Assembly: GCA_947311845.1 (NCBI GenBank)
Contig: CAMZMU010000117.1
Location: 76,551,232 to 76,615,231, forward strand
DNA: 64,000 bases
Origin: Poa pratensis
Taxonomy: Eukaryota; Streptophyta; Magnoliopsida; Poales; Poaceae
Reading direction: 5' to 3'
A model generated the notes under the pieces. The model worked only from the letters and a program-made list of their open reading frames with translations. It ran no database searches and was not told the DNA's origin. Both the position numbers and the translations under genes were made by a program. Each line of letters begins with the position of its first letter. Position 1 is the stretch's first letter. Positions 31,865 through 43,250 of the stretch are shown one piece after another.

Positions 31865-34347
31865 TCTATTATATTATTAAAATAACAAACAATTAACGGT
31901 GTAGATTTGTCACGCTAAAACTAAGATTTATAAACGGTGGTGATTTATCAAGCACGCACAACCACGTATAAGGCAATGAAAAGAAAACGGAAACCGATCC
32001 AACTCCACAAGCGGAACACGCATATGCTATCTGAAAAGAATTCAGCGTCAACACGCACATTTAAAGCATGTACAAGGCAGGAAACGGATCACGTAACTAG
32101 GCAACACACGTAAAGTTTAGACAGTACACGGCTAGAGGATGTCATTCCCAGCACATACTACATAGCCTCATTTTTTTTTTTTTTTGCGGTAGTACTACAT
32201 AGCCTCATTGATCTTTTACAATCTCGAACGGAGACGTATACAAGCTGGACTGTGATGGATTAATGCAAGTCCTGTACGATGTGCAAATATAAAGATACGA
32301 AACCATTGCCTGATCGATTCCATTGTATGAAGATTTAAGCAATCGATTGAGAGCTCAAACACACGCTACGACGCCATGACGCGCAGCTGATCGGAAGCAC
32401 GCAAGAAACACATCCGACCAAGTATAATCCCGGCGAATAGAGGACATGATAGCGATGCATACAGCACGCGCCGACCTCACAGGAATATCTGGCAAAGCAC
32501 CATATTTTTATAGAGGGGAATCAAGAAGACATGGTCGTACAGTTGCAAGATCCATCTTCCAATTGGTTGATCTCGGCAGTTGATCGGTATGGCTGGCAGC
32601 GTCTTCTTCAGCGGCCCAGTATGACGAATCTGCATGGCGCCATTGATCCAGCGAGAAGTGAAGGCATCGGAAAGAGGGATGACGCCTACTGCAATGCCAT
32701 GGACGGCAATCTCATGACCTCACGCCAGCGATCTTGACAAACATATAAGGAGACAAGTCTACAATGAGTCTGCATGCGACATAGAAACGGCGAGAAGCGA
32801 CGTCGTCGGAAAGCCATGCACGATTTGGGTTGATGCCACCCATGCATCTGTAGCATTAATTGTTTGGAATTGATGCTTCAGATCGACACTTCGTTTTCGT
32901 ATTCGGCCTTGCACCGCTGCCCGCCGCCATGTTCCGTCTACGGTCGCGCTTGGTATGTTCGTCTTTGTCCAGTTCGATCTACGCACAGTCACAAGATCCT
33001 CGCATGCCGATTTTGCATCCGCGGCCTTCTCCATGAGAATCAAACGCGAACAAAGATAGACAAAGTATTGGATCGATGGAGCAAGACCAACTTTTAAGGC
33101 GATCAACCGAATCACGTGTTGAGGTTACGAAAGCGCTGACGGCGGCCGGCTCAGACGCCGCGCATAGAAATATGAGGCCGGCGTGTCGCCCTGCCTCAAT
33201 TGTTTCACGTGATTCACAGCTACGACTCTGGGTAGACGCGAGAGCAGGATATGTCACATTGGGATCAAGATTATTGATGTGCTATAAGACGTTGAAGATG
33301 ATCTAAATATGATTACTGCAACTCAGTATAATTTTATCGCCTCATGTTTCTATTATTTTTTCTGCATGCAATTCGAACTCCATGCATGTCGCCACCAGCG
33401 ATTTGGGAAATATGCAAGTACAAGACGCAAGTAGACTTTGGCCGGCATAAGGAGGAAGATGACAAGGAACATATCATTGTACGGTTGTCGGGTCGACTAA
33501 ATCATGGTGCGTGTTTAGCAGCTGCAACCAGGCGGTTGATTTTTTTTAACAAAAGGTACGAGTGTGTTATACATGGTCGTAGCAGCTAGAAGCTACTAAC
33601 CTATATATATATTTGTTTGTGAGATATAAGCATATATGTGGATTGATTATATAGATGGGATATGCGATCAAGTATACATGCATATTTCTTAAATAGACCA
33701 ACGTATTGAACTTTTCCCTGTTTAATCCGCTTAATTAAGAATCAGCGGATGCATGAGATGTTACGATTCAGATGACTAATCAAGGAGCATAATACGTAGG
33801 TGATGTTCCTAATGTATCCAGGTTAATGTATCCAGCTGGCACATAACTGATATTTGTTAATGTTACATGAGATGGCAAAATCACTCCACGAGCACCGAGA
33901 CACAATTGATTGCTGGAATTTAGAATAATAAGAAAAATCAATGTTAGATTACACTGCTGTATAAGTGAACTTGGAAGCTTAAAACATGAGGTTATTCAGG
34001 TTTTGCATTTTAACATGTACACATATGGTTTATCACATAGATTGGAACGTCGAAGTAGTTGGAAGCTCAACAAAATGAGTATCCTAAATCATTATATTTT
34101 TAATTGTTTTTTAATATACTACCTCCATTTTTGAATTCTAAAATTCTTTGCATACTTTGATGTGGACCACATACAAATTGAAATGAGTGAATTGACATAC
34201 TAAAATATGTCTCTATACATGTGATTTAGAAAAAGACTTTAATAATTCACAATGGAGGGAGTAGTATCCATAAGAAAAATGATACATTAGATATCAATAT
34301 TTTTTATATCAACGCTAGCCGCGCAATTGCGCGGGCCACCCAGCTAG
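31865..34347 (+). mobile_element. Helitron A
   Basis: Begins TCTATTATATTATTAAAA after an A and ends with a 16-bp GC-rich hairpin CCGCGCAATTGCGCGG (34319-34334), then GCCACCCAGCTAG (CTAG end) before TT. These are the Helitron rules: TC start, hairpin near the 3' end, CTRR end, A/T target, no target duplication. No RepHel helicase is present. A minus-strand frame at 32759-33115 might be captured DNA but is not recognised. Confidence 0.85.
34119..34264. mobile_element. Stowaway-type MITE inside Helitron A
   Basis: 146 bp flanked by TA on both sides. Left end CTACCTCCATTTTTGAATT, right end AATTCACAATGGAGGGAGTAG, which gives a CTAC(TCC)CTCCATT inverted repeat with three bases lost on the left. 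No coding capacity. Confidence 0.85.
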
Positions 34348-34350
34348 TTA

Positions 34351-37160
34351 TCTATTATATACTAAAAGCAAAATGAGTTAGTTTTTCGAGCCACCACGTT
34401 AAGCCACATCATCTAAATTAGTTTTTCGAGCACGGAACTAGAACACACAAATAATATTTTAATTTAGCTTAAATTGCATCTACAACAAATGAACTTCTAA
34501 CTTAGGCATTTCATCAAACACCTACCAAGCACAACAAAATTGAAATGAGCTAAGATAGTAAGGAAATGAGCTAAAATGAGCAATGTCGGATGAAAGGATC
34601 AAGTTGCTAACCCTCCGATAGATGGCTGCCGCTAATCTTAACAATAGTGAGAAAAAATGGAGATAAACTTGAGCTAGAGAGAGGAAAAAATGGAGCAAAT
34701 GAAGATGAACTCGAGCTGAAAAAATGGAGGGCTTGGGGTGGAAGATGGTATAGTGTAACCTCTAGTCCCGGGTTGTATTACAACCCGGGACAAGAGGTCC
34801 TCGCGTGCCCACGCCTTTTGGCAGCCACCTTTGGTCCCGGGTCGTATTCCCACCCGGGACTAGAGCTCCCTCACGACCCGGGACAAGATGAAAATGTTTG
34901 ACCCGGGACTAGTGCCCCCTCTAGTCTCGGGTCTTAAGCCACCCGGGACTAGAGGCAAAATCGGCCCTGGTCGAAAGCTCTTGTTTCTAGTAGTGTCTAA
35001 AATGTGTGGTTAGGATTTAATAAATATTAGTAGTCACGTAACATACACGATATATGTGGTGGACGTGCACATAATCTGTTTAAAAGGCCAGTCGGACTAC
35101 ATATATCTGCTGGAACGTGATAGATGCAACAAAAAAAAAAAGACACGTACCTCCGCAAGACTACGTCCGTTTAAAAACCAGTATACGAGACTAGGTAACT
35201 TCCTGGAACGTGATGGCTAGAACATAAAAAAAAAATTACTTGGACGTGGTGGCAAAGGTTTTTTTTTTTAAATGGTGGTGGCAAAGGTTGGAGCTGCTGG
35301 AAAAAACGTACTTCTCCAAGAGTGCAAATGAGTGCGTACATTTAAAAAACAGTGTACGAGACTACCTACCTTCCTAAAACGTGATTGCACAAAAACCTAG
35401 ATTAAACGTCGTCAAAATTTGGGGCTGCTAGGATACGTACAGTTTAGAAAAAAATTAAATGTTTCATTAAGTACTTCCTATGTTTTATTTACCCGGATTC
35501 TACGTTACCCAAACTCAATTTTTGTACAATTTGACCAAAGATGTACCAATATATAACAATATTAATAACCAAATTCATATAATATATGAAAATACATTTT
35601 GTGGTGATACTAATAATAAGGATTGTAAATTTTGGATGTTGACATATTTTTCCTATATACTTAGTCCAAATTTATAAAGTTTAATTTTGAATAAATTCAG
35701 AACACAGAGTAATTGTGAATGGAGGGAACCCGTTGTTTTTATGATTGAGTACACATAAATGACAAATTTATTAGACTCGCATCATGCAAAAGTACTCGCG
35801 AATCATCAGCAGAACGATGCAGTCATGGAATTTAAAAATTAGTCAAGTCACGACATTAGTCACACGACGTACAGTCTCTCAGTTATTGAGTACACATAAC
35901 TGACAACTTTATTCGATCGCCATCAGACCAACACTCTCAAAAACACCTACGTAAGTTCGGAACTCGGAGTCATAGAATTTAAATATTAGTGAAGTCAACA
36001 ACAATAGTCGCGCTACTGACATGATCGTCCCTCACACTAATAATATTACGGACTTAATGATACACCGTGTTCAGGCAACACATATTCGCACAATGATGAG
36101 AATGTCCTTCCACTCAATATTCCGACTTAATGGGACACCAGGCGTCAACCATTTAAAACTGATCAAGATACAACATTAGTCGACACACTATCAACGGAAA
36201 TATCTCTCACACTATAAATATTTTGACTTAATGATTCACACAGGTTTTACCCACCATAGATCCCCGCTTAATATATTTCATATTTAGTATCCGAGCACGG
36301 TGCTAATACTATTTTTAATTAGAGGACCTGCAAAGCATTTAATTAATTATTATGAATTGTTTTGACGATATTGCTTAGTTTGTATGGTAGACCTATTTGG
36401 ACTATCTCAGGTAACAAAATCAAATAAGAGCACATGTCATTTCAACTGCACAAGCAATTGGACGACTGATGTATACTCTTGAAATATGCTATCTAACCCA
36501 CAACGTTATTTTGCATAACACATAAATTACACGTGTCCGGGTGTGTAAAACCACTGAATAAAGATAAGATAAGTTATGAGTCTGAAAATTCAGATTCGTA
36601 CTTCTCGAATTTTGACTACTGATGCATAAACATGTTACCAAATATATCTAGAACAAAATAATTTATCCTTAAAAGCATATTCAAATAAGAATAATAGCCA
36701 ACGTTTCACCATGTTCATGTTTGTAAAGTGTTGCATACTGTGACAGTAAATGAGATGAAAAAAAAACTCAAAACAAGATAATTCTCATTATTTAGTGACC
36801 AACCTATTAAGGGCATACATCATTTTATCTTAATTCAGCAATTTTTAATCAAAGTTAACTAACCTAGAGTACTGATCTAACATCATATAACAACCATAGT
36901 TCAATTTACAGATCCAATATCATTTGCATAGGTGTTTCAGCACATAGCATGATAATCATTTCACCACAAATTTCAGATTGCCAAAGATGTTACTCGCATA
37001 AGTGATATTTTTCTTACCCAACATTTGAGATAGTTGTTGAATAATTTTGTTTGTTATTACATATTTAGAAATAATGTGATATCAATGAAACCATTTTTTC
37101 TTGAACACTTTCAACCTACTACAGATGATGCCCTCGCATTTGCGAGGGCCACCCTGCTAG
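34351..37160 (+). mobile_element. Helitron B, directly after Helitron A
   Basis: Begins TCTATTATATACTAAAAGC after A and ends with hairpin CCCTCGCATTTGCGAGGG (37131-37148), then CCACCCTGCTAG before TTATGAA. Only the trinucleotide TTA (34348-34350) separates it from Helitron A. No helicase. AT-rich filler plus one CACTA end fragment. Confidence 0.85.
34760..34995. mobile_element. CACTA end fragment with CCCGGG hairpins, inside Helitron B
   Basis: The right end reads TTTCTAGTAGTG (CACTACTAGAAA on the other strand). Inward are repeated GGTCCCGGGT/ACCCGGGACTAG units, two of which are perfect or near-perfect hairpins (34765-34791 and 34833-34860). No matching left end was found, so it is a fragment. 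Confidence 0.7.
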
Positions 37161-37763
37161 TTATGAATTAAAAGAGAATGCTATTGACTCCTTAAAGGAG
37201 AAGAGTGAGATGGTATTCGGTGCTCTCCCTAAAGGTAGTCAAGCTTGCTCTCATTTATGTGAAATTTTGACTTTTTCTATTAAGTGCAAGAATATCATTG
37301 AAGAAAAGGGAAGGATTGAAAGAGAGGATGCTATGGAAAAAGCATCTTTAGAAAATGCTCTTGAGGAAGAACATGAGCTTCGAGTGTCTCTTGAGGAGAA
37401 ACTTGAATCTCTTGATGAAGCAAATGATCTAATTATTGCTAAAATCATTAAGGAAAGAGATCATGCTCTTGCAAAGTATAAAGTGATTAAAAAGGAAAAG
37501 GTTGAATTTGGAGTTGGCAATGCTAGACTAATTGAGGATATAGAGAGACTTGACAAAGCTCATAAGGCTTTGGAAAGTGAACACTCTCTCCTTATCAAGT
37601 CACATGATCAACTTCAAAGTCAACCATCTAAACTTGATATGCCTAGCTCTTCTACTTCCTCTTGTGATCATGCTAATATTATTGAGGAAAATGCTAGGTT
37701 GAATGATGAGCTTGCCAAGTTGTCTCCTTCCTTTTCTAATATTAATAATGCTTGTGCTACTAA
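37161..37763 (+). pseudogene. gag piece 2 of the host retroelement (coiled coil)
   Basis: Frame from TATGAATTAAAAGAG onwards: YELKENAIDSLKEKSEMVF and KCKNIIEEKGRIEREDAMEK, highly charged and helical. It continues to CATN at 37763, where the CACTA element is inserted. Joining base 31864 to 37161 keeps the frame. Confidence 0.8.
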
Positions 37764-38019
37764 CACTAGTAGGGAAACCCTTAGTGGCAACATCGTGTTT
37801 GCGACGTGTGGTGGTAGTTACACGTTGCCACTACAGCAGAACAATGCGTAAATATAAAACGCGTTGCCAATAGTCGTGTACTAGCAACGTGTAGTTTGGG
37901 TCAAGCGTGGCCAGTACCAATTTTCTGCCCGCGAGGCTCGGTAAAAAGTAGTGGCAACGTGTGCTGGCGTCACACGTTGCCAATGTCAGAGTAGTAGCAA
38001 CGTGTGCTAGTGTCACACG

Positions 38020-38420
38020 TTGCCAGCATGTTTCGTCCCTCCCAAATCAACTTGTGCTGCAATTGTTTGCTCAAAAAGTCCAAACCGCCTGCGCCGTGCT
38101 GCCCCTCTGTTCGCACTCGCCTCGCCGTCGCCTTCCACTCGCCTTGCCGTCGCCGGCCACTCGCCTCGCCGTCGGACTCCACTTGCATCACCGTCGCCTT
38201 CCACGTGCGCCGCTGCGCCCTGGTCCGAGAGCAAGAGGCCAGGATCTACGCCGCGTGCGCCCTCCCCGAGCTAGCTTCCTCCGACGCCGCCGGGTCCATA
38301 TCCTGGTGAGCATTTCCCTCCCTCTCTACCGCTGTCGACTGGCTCAGATGCCCGTGCTCGCCGCCGGCCTCTCTCTGCTTTTGCCTGTGATAGTATGCTC
38401 CCGCCTGAGCTGAAGTTGTT
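38020..38420 (+). other. GC-rich leader region of the CACTA element
   Basis: GC-rich, with several overlapping open frames rich in Arg, Pro and Ala and no motif. It ends near a GTGAGC donor-like site at 38306. Probably 5' leader or first exon of the element's gene; no protein assigned. Confidence 0.35.
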
Positions 38421-39361
38421 CGATGAAATGGCCAGCAAGATTTTTGTGTATGTGTGCTGCCATTTGGTGTATCTATGGTGCCATCCTGTTGTATAGGTTT
38501 GTTGTATAGGGATATTTTGGATGATTTGTGTATGTTTGGTGCTATTATATATGCAAATGAGAAGTGTGCCATTTTGGTGCCATTTATGGTATGTTTGCAG
38601 GGAATGAGGCCCTTGAGATTGCCGGAATGTTGAATAACTTCCGTTCCGGCAAATTCGGGCACTCCATATGTCCTATTTTTAGCAAAGGTCATGCCAAAAA
38701 AATTCTTGAATTTTGGCATATGACTTGCTACAAATAAGACATATTTGAGTGCTCGAAATGTTAGGGTGAGTTATGTAATCCAGCTGACCACATCATTCAT
38801 GGACTCTCAATCATGCCCCCTAACATGGTTTAGATCAACCTGGCTCGTGCCTTACCGGGTTACGAGCATATGCCTCCCCCTGAGCAACCTTCCAATGGCA
38901 TAGAAGAGGCCCCCCCAACGCTCACAGGATGCAGGGGTTGGCTCCTTCTGTGGCCGAAAACACAAATTCGTTTGGACTTGACCACCCCACAGACAACGCA
39001 TGGTGCCCCGACGCCGCCAAGCCTTGGCAGGACCACTCAACAACTGCCACCATCTATCTTGGGTCAAAGCGGACCCAAAATAGTAGGTCCAACCGTTGTG
39101 GAGGCTGGTCCGGCTGAGGCCGTGGAAGAAGACCATGCTAATCAATACCTCTTTACCGGCGCCAATGACCTTGTGGGTGCTCAGCAAGATGATTCACCCT
39201 ACCATGATCCCGATAATGAAATGTGTGAGGTCCTCCCGGAGGAACAACGGCGTGAGTGTAAGAAGTCTCTGGAGTTCCATGATTCTCAAGAAACGGCTCC
39301 AGCTGCCTTCACCCAACCGTCGCCCACCACCTAGATGCTAAATGCGTCTATATGGTAATGC

Positions 39362-40623
39362 GCCCGTGCCCACCCAGAAGAGGCGTCCATGCCCACTCAG
39401 AAGGAGGCGTCCGTGCCCAAGGAGAAAAAGGTGCAGAAAAAGTATAACAAGACCAAAGCTGACACCTCTAAGTCCCACAGCCAACCAGCTCCGCACACGG
39501 AACGGATGACCAGGCCTAAAGTGCAACACTATCATATCGGGGGCCAACCAATGCTACCCCTAGGTATGCTGTGAACAATGGTTCGGGATGCAAAACACCT
39601 ACATGAACGAGTTCTGTCCTATGAGACCCATCTTCTTACCCAACCCGATACAGATCGACGCCCGCTTTTCGTGGCTATGGTCCCACAGGGCTTGTCCTTT
39701 GTCGATACATTCCCCGCGGATCTTATCTTGCTGAGATTTGAGGACATCTTCGGCCTGTTTCATTTGCATCGCCTTGATTCGTCCTTGATCCGCTATCATG
39801 CGCTTCACCAAGCATACATGATCTCAAAAGAGAGTAACTCAAAGATCGCGATAGCGGACCCCTATCACTTGTATGAGAACATGTTGACAACCACACAAGG
39901 AACTCAATTGTTGCTGGAATACATCGTCGACACGTTCATGCAACAAAATAGGCAAAAAGAAATCATGCTCCTTCCTTTCTCTCTCAAGTAAGTCATTTTC
40001 TGCTCTGGCAAATTTCCATCATTCCTTTGCACTTATGAAGGTGTATTTGAGGATGATGGTTGATTTCAATTCCTTTGGGCAGCGACCGCCACATCCTCAT
40101 CGTTCTTTATCCGAATGTATCGCAAGCTTTGTATTTGGACTCGTACCCAAAGGCAAAAAAGGAGGACTACGAGCGAATCGAGAAGTTTCTGAATTGTTGT
40201 ATCGCCTGGTTCATCATGCGTGGAAACGTGCTCAAAGTCAAAAAGCGCAAGTCAGGCAGCTTAGCATTCATCCACCATACCAATTTCCCCTGCCTCAAGC
40301 AAGCTGAGAACACTAAGCTTGATGTCTTCTACGTCATGCTTCAAATACAATAGTTAGTAAAGGATCAAGAAAACCTTTGCAGGCCATGTGACAAAGGCCA
40401 ATCTCATATCCGCAAATGGTGCAATGACATGGTAAAGGCTTTGCCTAAAGTGGTTAGGAATAATCTATGTCGCATCCAACAGTCGCTTGCGTCAAACATC
40501 TACACGGCAAAGGAATTAATGAAGGCGGAGGTACAAGAATGCTTAGAGGGACAGGGCGACATGAGGCCATTTTCCCCATTAGGTGACATTCTTCCGGAGC
40601 GGCCGCCAAAGATATCAAACTAA
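39362..40623 (+). pseudogene. Ulp1-like cysteine protease-domain gene of the CACTA element, degenerate
   Basis: One frame runs EKKVQKKYNKTKADTSK, then a TGA at 39572-39574, then continues TMVRDAKHLHERVLSYE and DIFGLFHLHRLDSSLIRYH to a GT donor at 39988. After the AG at 40081-40082 it resumes in phase with DRHILIVLYPN, ALYLDSYPKAKKEDYERI, FIMRGNVLKVKKRKSG and VFYVMLQIQ, then TAG. Further coding-like text, WCNDMVKALPKVVRNNL and LGDILPERPPKI, follows in the same frame to 40623. The His and Asp positions of a Ulp1 peptidase (H in DRHI, D in LDS) are present. Where Ulp1 enzymes have CG before the YV motif, this reads LDVFYVM, so the catalytic cysteine is missing. Such genes occur in plant CACTA and MULE elements. 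It is probably inactive. Confidence 0.65.
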
Positions 40624-41381
40624 AGTGCGAACTTTTTTTGCTTTACAACATGAACTTCTTACGTTATGAATCAGGCATGCTTTTAAATATGGTTCATACT
40701 TTCCCTGACTGTTCATTATGACACATCTTTGTCACCCGCAGGTGCACAAGTTCCCGAGCAACATTCAGAAGTCATTCATAAGGAAGCTACTTGGAGTCCT
40801 TAGCTGGGAGGTGGTCATTTTGTTGAAGAACTTCATTACCGTTGTCTTGCTACTAGTCATTCTGTTTCTGTTGTATCTCATCATGCTTTAGATGATGAGC
40901 GAACTACCTTAGGATGAAAACTCTTGATGTTTGGTGACTTTGTAAGCACATGGATGACTCAATTATGCACCTATGTGTGACTTTCGATGCGTACCTACTA
41001 ATCTATATCATTGTATGTTATTACTACTATTTCGTACACTACTTTATATGCTGCTGTTAATTTACTATGCGAATGCGGGAAATAAATAAATTATTTACAA
41101 ATTATATATATTAAAAAAATACGTAGCAACGCGTGCACATAAACAACGTTGCCGCTACATATCCAACGCTGGCAACGTGTAAGCCCGGCACGCGTTGTCG
41201 ATATGTGAACTTTGACAACGCGCGCGCTTATCACACGTTGCCACTGCTATGGACCCTGGCAACGTGCCCTAGTACACGTTGCCAGTAAAAATAGCAGCAA
41301 CGTGATACTGGCAACGTGTGCCCACACGTTTCTATGTGCAAAAATGGCACGTTGCCAATTAGCTTTTCTGTACTAGTGTAA

Positions 41382-41747
41382 CTCCACATCATGTGAAGTA
41401 TCTATTTTGAAAGAGAATGTTGAGCTAAGGGCTCAACTTGAGTTGTTAACTAGCAAGTATGAGAAATTGGAAGAAAATCATGAAAAGCTATCTAGCTCTA
41501 ATGAGGATCTTCTAGCATCCCATGCTAGGCTAAAGTTAGCTCATGAGACTATCACTGCAAAGGTAACATCTTATGAGACTCATGTGGATAAAGGCACAAC
41601 TTTTACTAAAAATGCTATATTGCCTTGTGTTTGTCCTAGTAATTCATTATCTCATACTTTTGCTAAATCTTGTAATGAATTAGTTTCCTTACCTTGTTGC
41701 TCCAACAATGAAACATCTACTTCCTCTAATATTTTTCTTGATACTAA
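41382..41747 (+). pseudogene. gag piece 3 of the host retroelement
   Basis: Frame STSCEVSILKENVELRAQLE and SKYEKLEENHEKLSSSNEDL, a coiled coil that leads into a cysteine- and serine-rich linker and FLDT at the next insertion. Joining 37763 to 41382 keeps the frame. Confidence 0.8.
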
Positions 41748-43250
41748 TGATAACCCACAAGTATAGGGGATCGCAACAGTCTTCGAGGGAAGTAAAACCC
41801 AAATTTATTGATTCGACACAAGGGGAGACAAAGAATACTTATAAGCCTTAGCAGCGAGTTGTCAATTCCACCACACCTGAGAAAGCACTAGTAACAAACG
41901 TGATGTGAAAGCAGCAGTAATATGAAGCGACAGTAACAGTAGCACAGAGACAATGGCACCAGAAAATAGTTGCTTGTGTGGAGTTGACGGAAAGCAATGA
42001 TGATGACAGATGGACCGGGGTTCCCAGCTATCTACACTAGTGGTAACTCTCCAATAACAAGTGTTGGGTGAACAAATTACAGTTGGGCAATTGACAGAAT
42101 ATTGAGCGCATGACAATGCATATATATGACATGATGACTACTATGATATTTAATTGGGCATTACGACAAATACATAGACCGTTATCCAACAGCGTCTATG
42201 ACTAATAATCCACCGCCGGGTTGTCATCCGAGTTCCCCGTTGGTATTAAGTTGCAAGCAACGGATAATTGCATTAAGTAAAGTGCGTAATGTAAACAAAT
42301 ACATATGACCGTGGACATAGCATTGTTAGGTTATCCCTAGTGGCAACAGCACATCCGCAACCTTAGAACTTTCTGTCACTGTCCCAGGTTAAATGGAGGC
42401 ATGAACCCACTATCTAGCATAAATACTCTCTCTTGGAGATACAGGCAACTACTTGATCAAGGCAACCACAAGTACCGGAGAGCATGCAAGATCTTAAATA
42501 ACATATAAGATAGATTGATAATCAACTTGACATAGTATTCAATATTCATCGGATCCCAACAAACACAACACCGATTACATCATATGGATCTCAATCATGT
42601 AAGGCAGCTCATGAGATCATTGTATTGAAGTACATGGGAGAGAGAGTACCAACTAGCTACAGCTAGAACCCGTAGTCCATGGGGGAACTACTCACAGCAT
42701 GATGGAGTCGAAGTGGAAGCGCGTGGTCGATGGAGATGGCTCCGGGGGTCAATCCCCGTCCCGGCAGGGTGCCGGAACAGGACCTTCTGACCCCCGAAAC
42801 GAAGTTTCGTGGCGGCGGAGCACGGAGATGTATTCGGGAGTTTCGTCAATTGTTTCGTGAGTTTTAGGTCAGGGGCAATATATAGTCCAAAGGGCGTCGC
42901 GAGGCGGTGACCGAGGAGACGACACCACCCCAGGGCGCCGGGCAAGGCCCAACCGCGCCCTGCCCACGTGTGGGGCCCTCGGGCCTCCCCCGGACTTGTC
43001 CTTCTGGCCCATGGAGTCTTCTGGTAAAATAGGGGCCTCCGTAAATTTTCGTCCAATTCCGAGAATATTTCCAGACTAGCTTTTCTGGAATACAAAAACA
43101 GCAGAAAACAGGAACTGGCACTGTGGCATCTTGTTAATAGGTTAGTCCCAGAAAATGTATAAAAATGATGAAGTGTATACAAAACATGTAGCAATTGGTA
43201 TAAAACAAGCATGGAACATCAAAAATTATAGATACGTTTGAGACGTATCA
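41748..43250 (-). repeat. 3' LTR of the non-autonomous element
   Basis: Nearly identical to 47559-49069. The polypurine tract AAGCTTGGGGATGC (minus strand, 43251-43264) abuts it. Confidence 0.93.

Larger units (their letters stand above)
37764..41378 (+). mobile_element. CACTA transposon with a decayed Ulp1-like gene, inside gag
   Basis: Left end CACTAGTAGGGAAACCC, right end (other strand) CACTAGTACAGAAAAGC, target duplication TAA (37761-37763 and 41379-41381). Subterminal repeats of GGCAACGTGT/ACACGTTGCC are dense at 37785-38030 and 41125-41355. Length 3,615 bp. No TNP2 transposase, so it is non-autonomous. Confidence 0.92.

Noticed and set aside
32759..33115. 118-residue minus-strand frame in Helitron A as a captured gene
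   Set aside because: No motif or splice context recognised; kept only as a possibility in the Helitron entry.
35470..35735. Second MITE-like segment (TACTTCCTATG ... ATGGAGGGAACCC)
   Set aside because: The two ends are not inverted repeats of each other and no TA duplication frames them.
38013..38413. Possible stand-alone gene in the CACTA 5' region
   Set aside because: Four frames are open with Arg/Ala/Pro-rich peptides, none with a motif; better read as leader.
42688..43212. 174-residue minus-strand frame, and its copy at 48502-49041
   Set aside because: Lies inside the LTR of the non-autonomous element, and the copies differ by frame-breaking changes.
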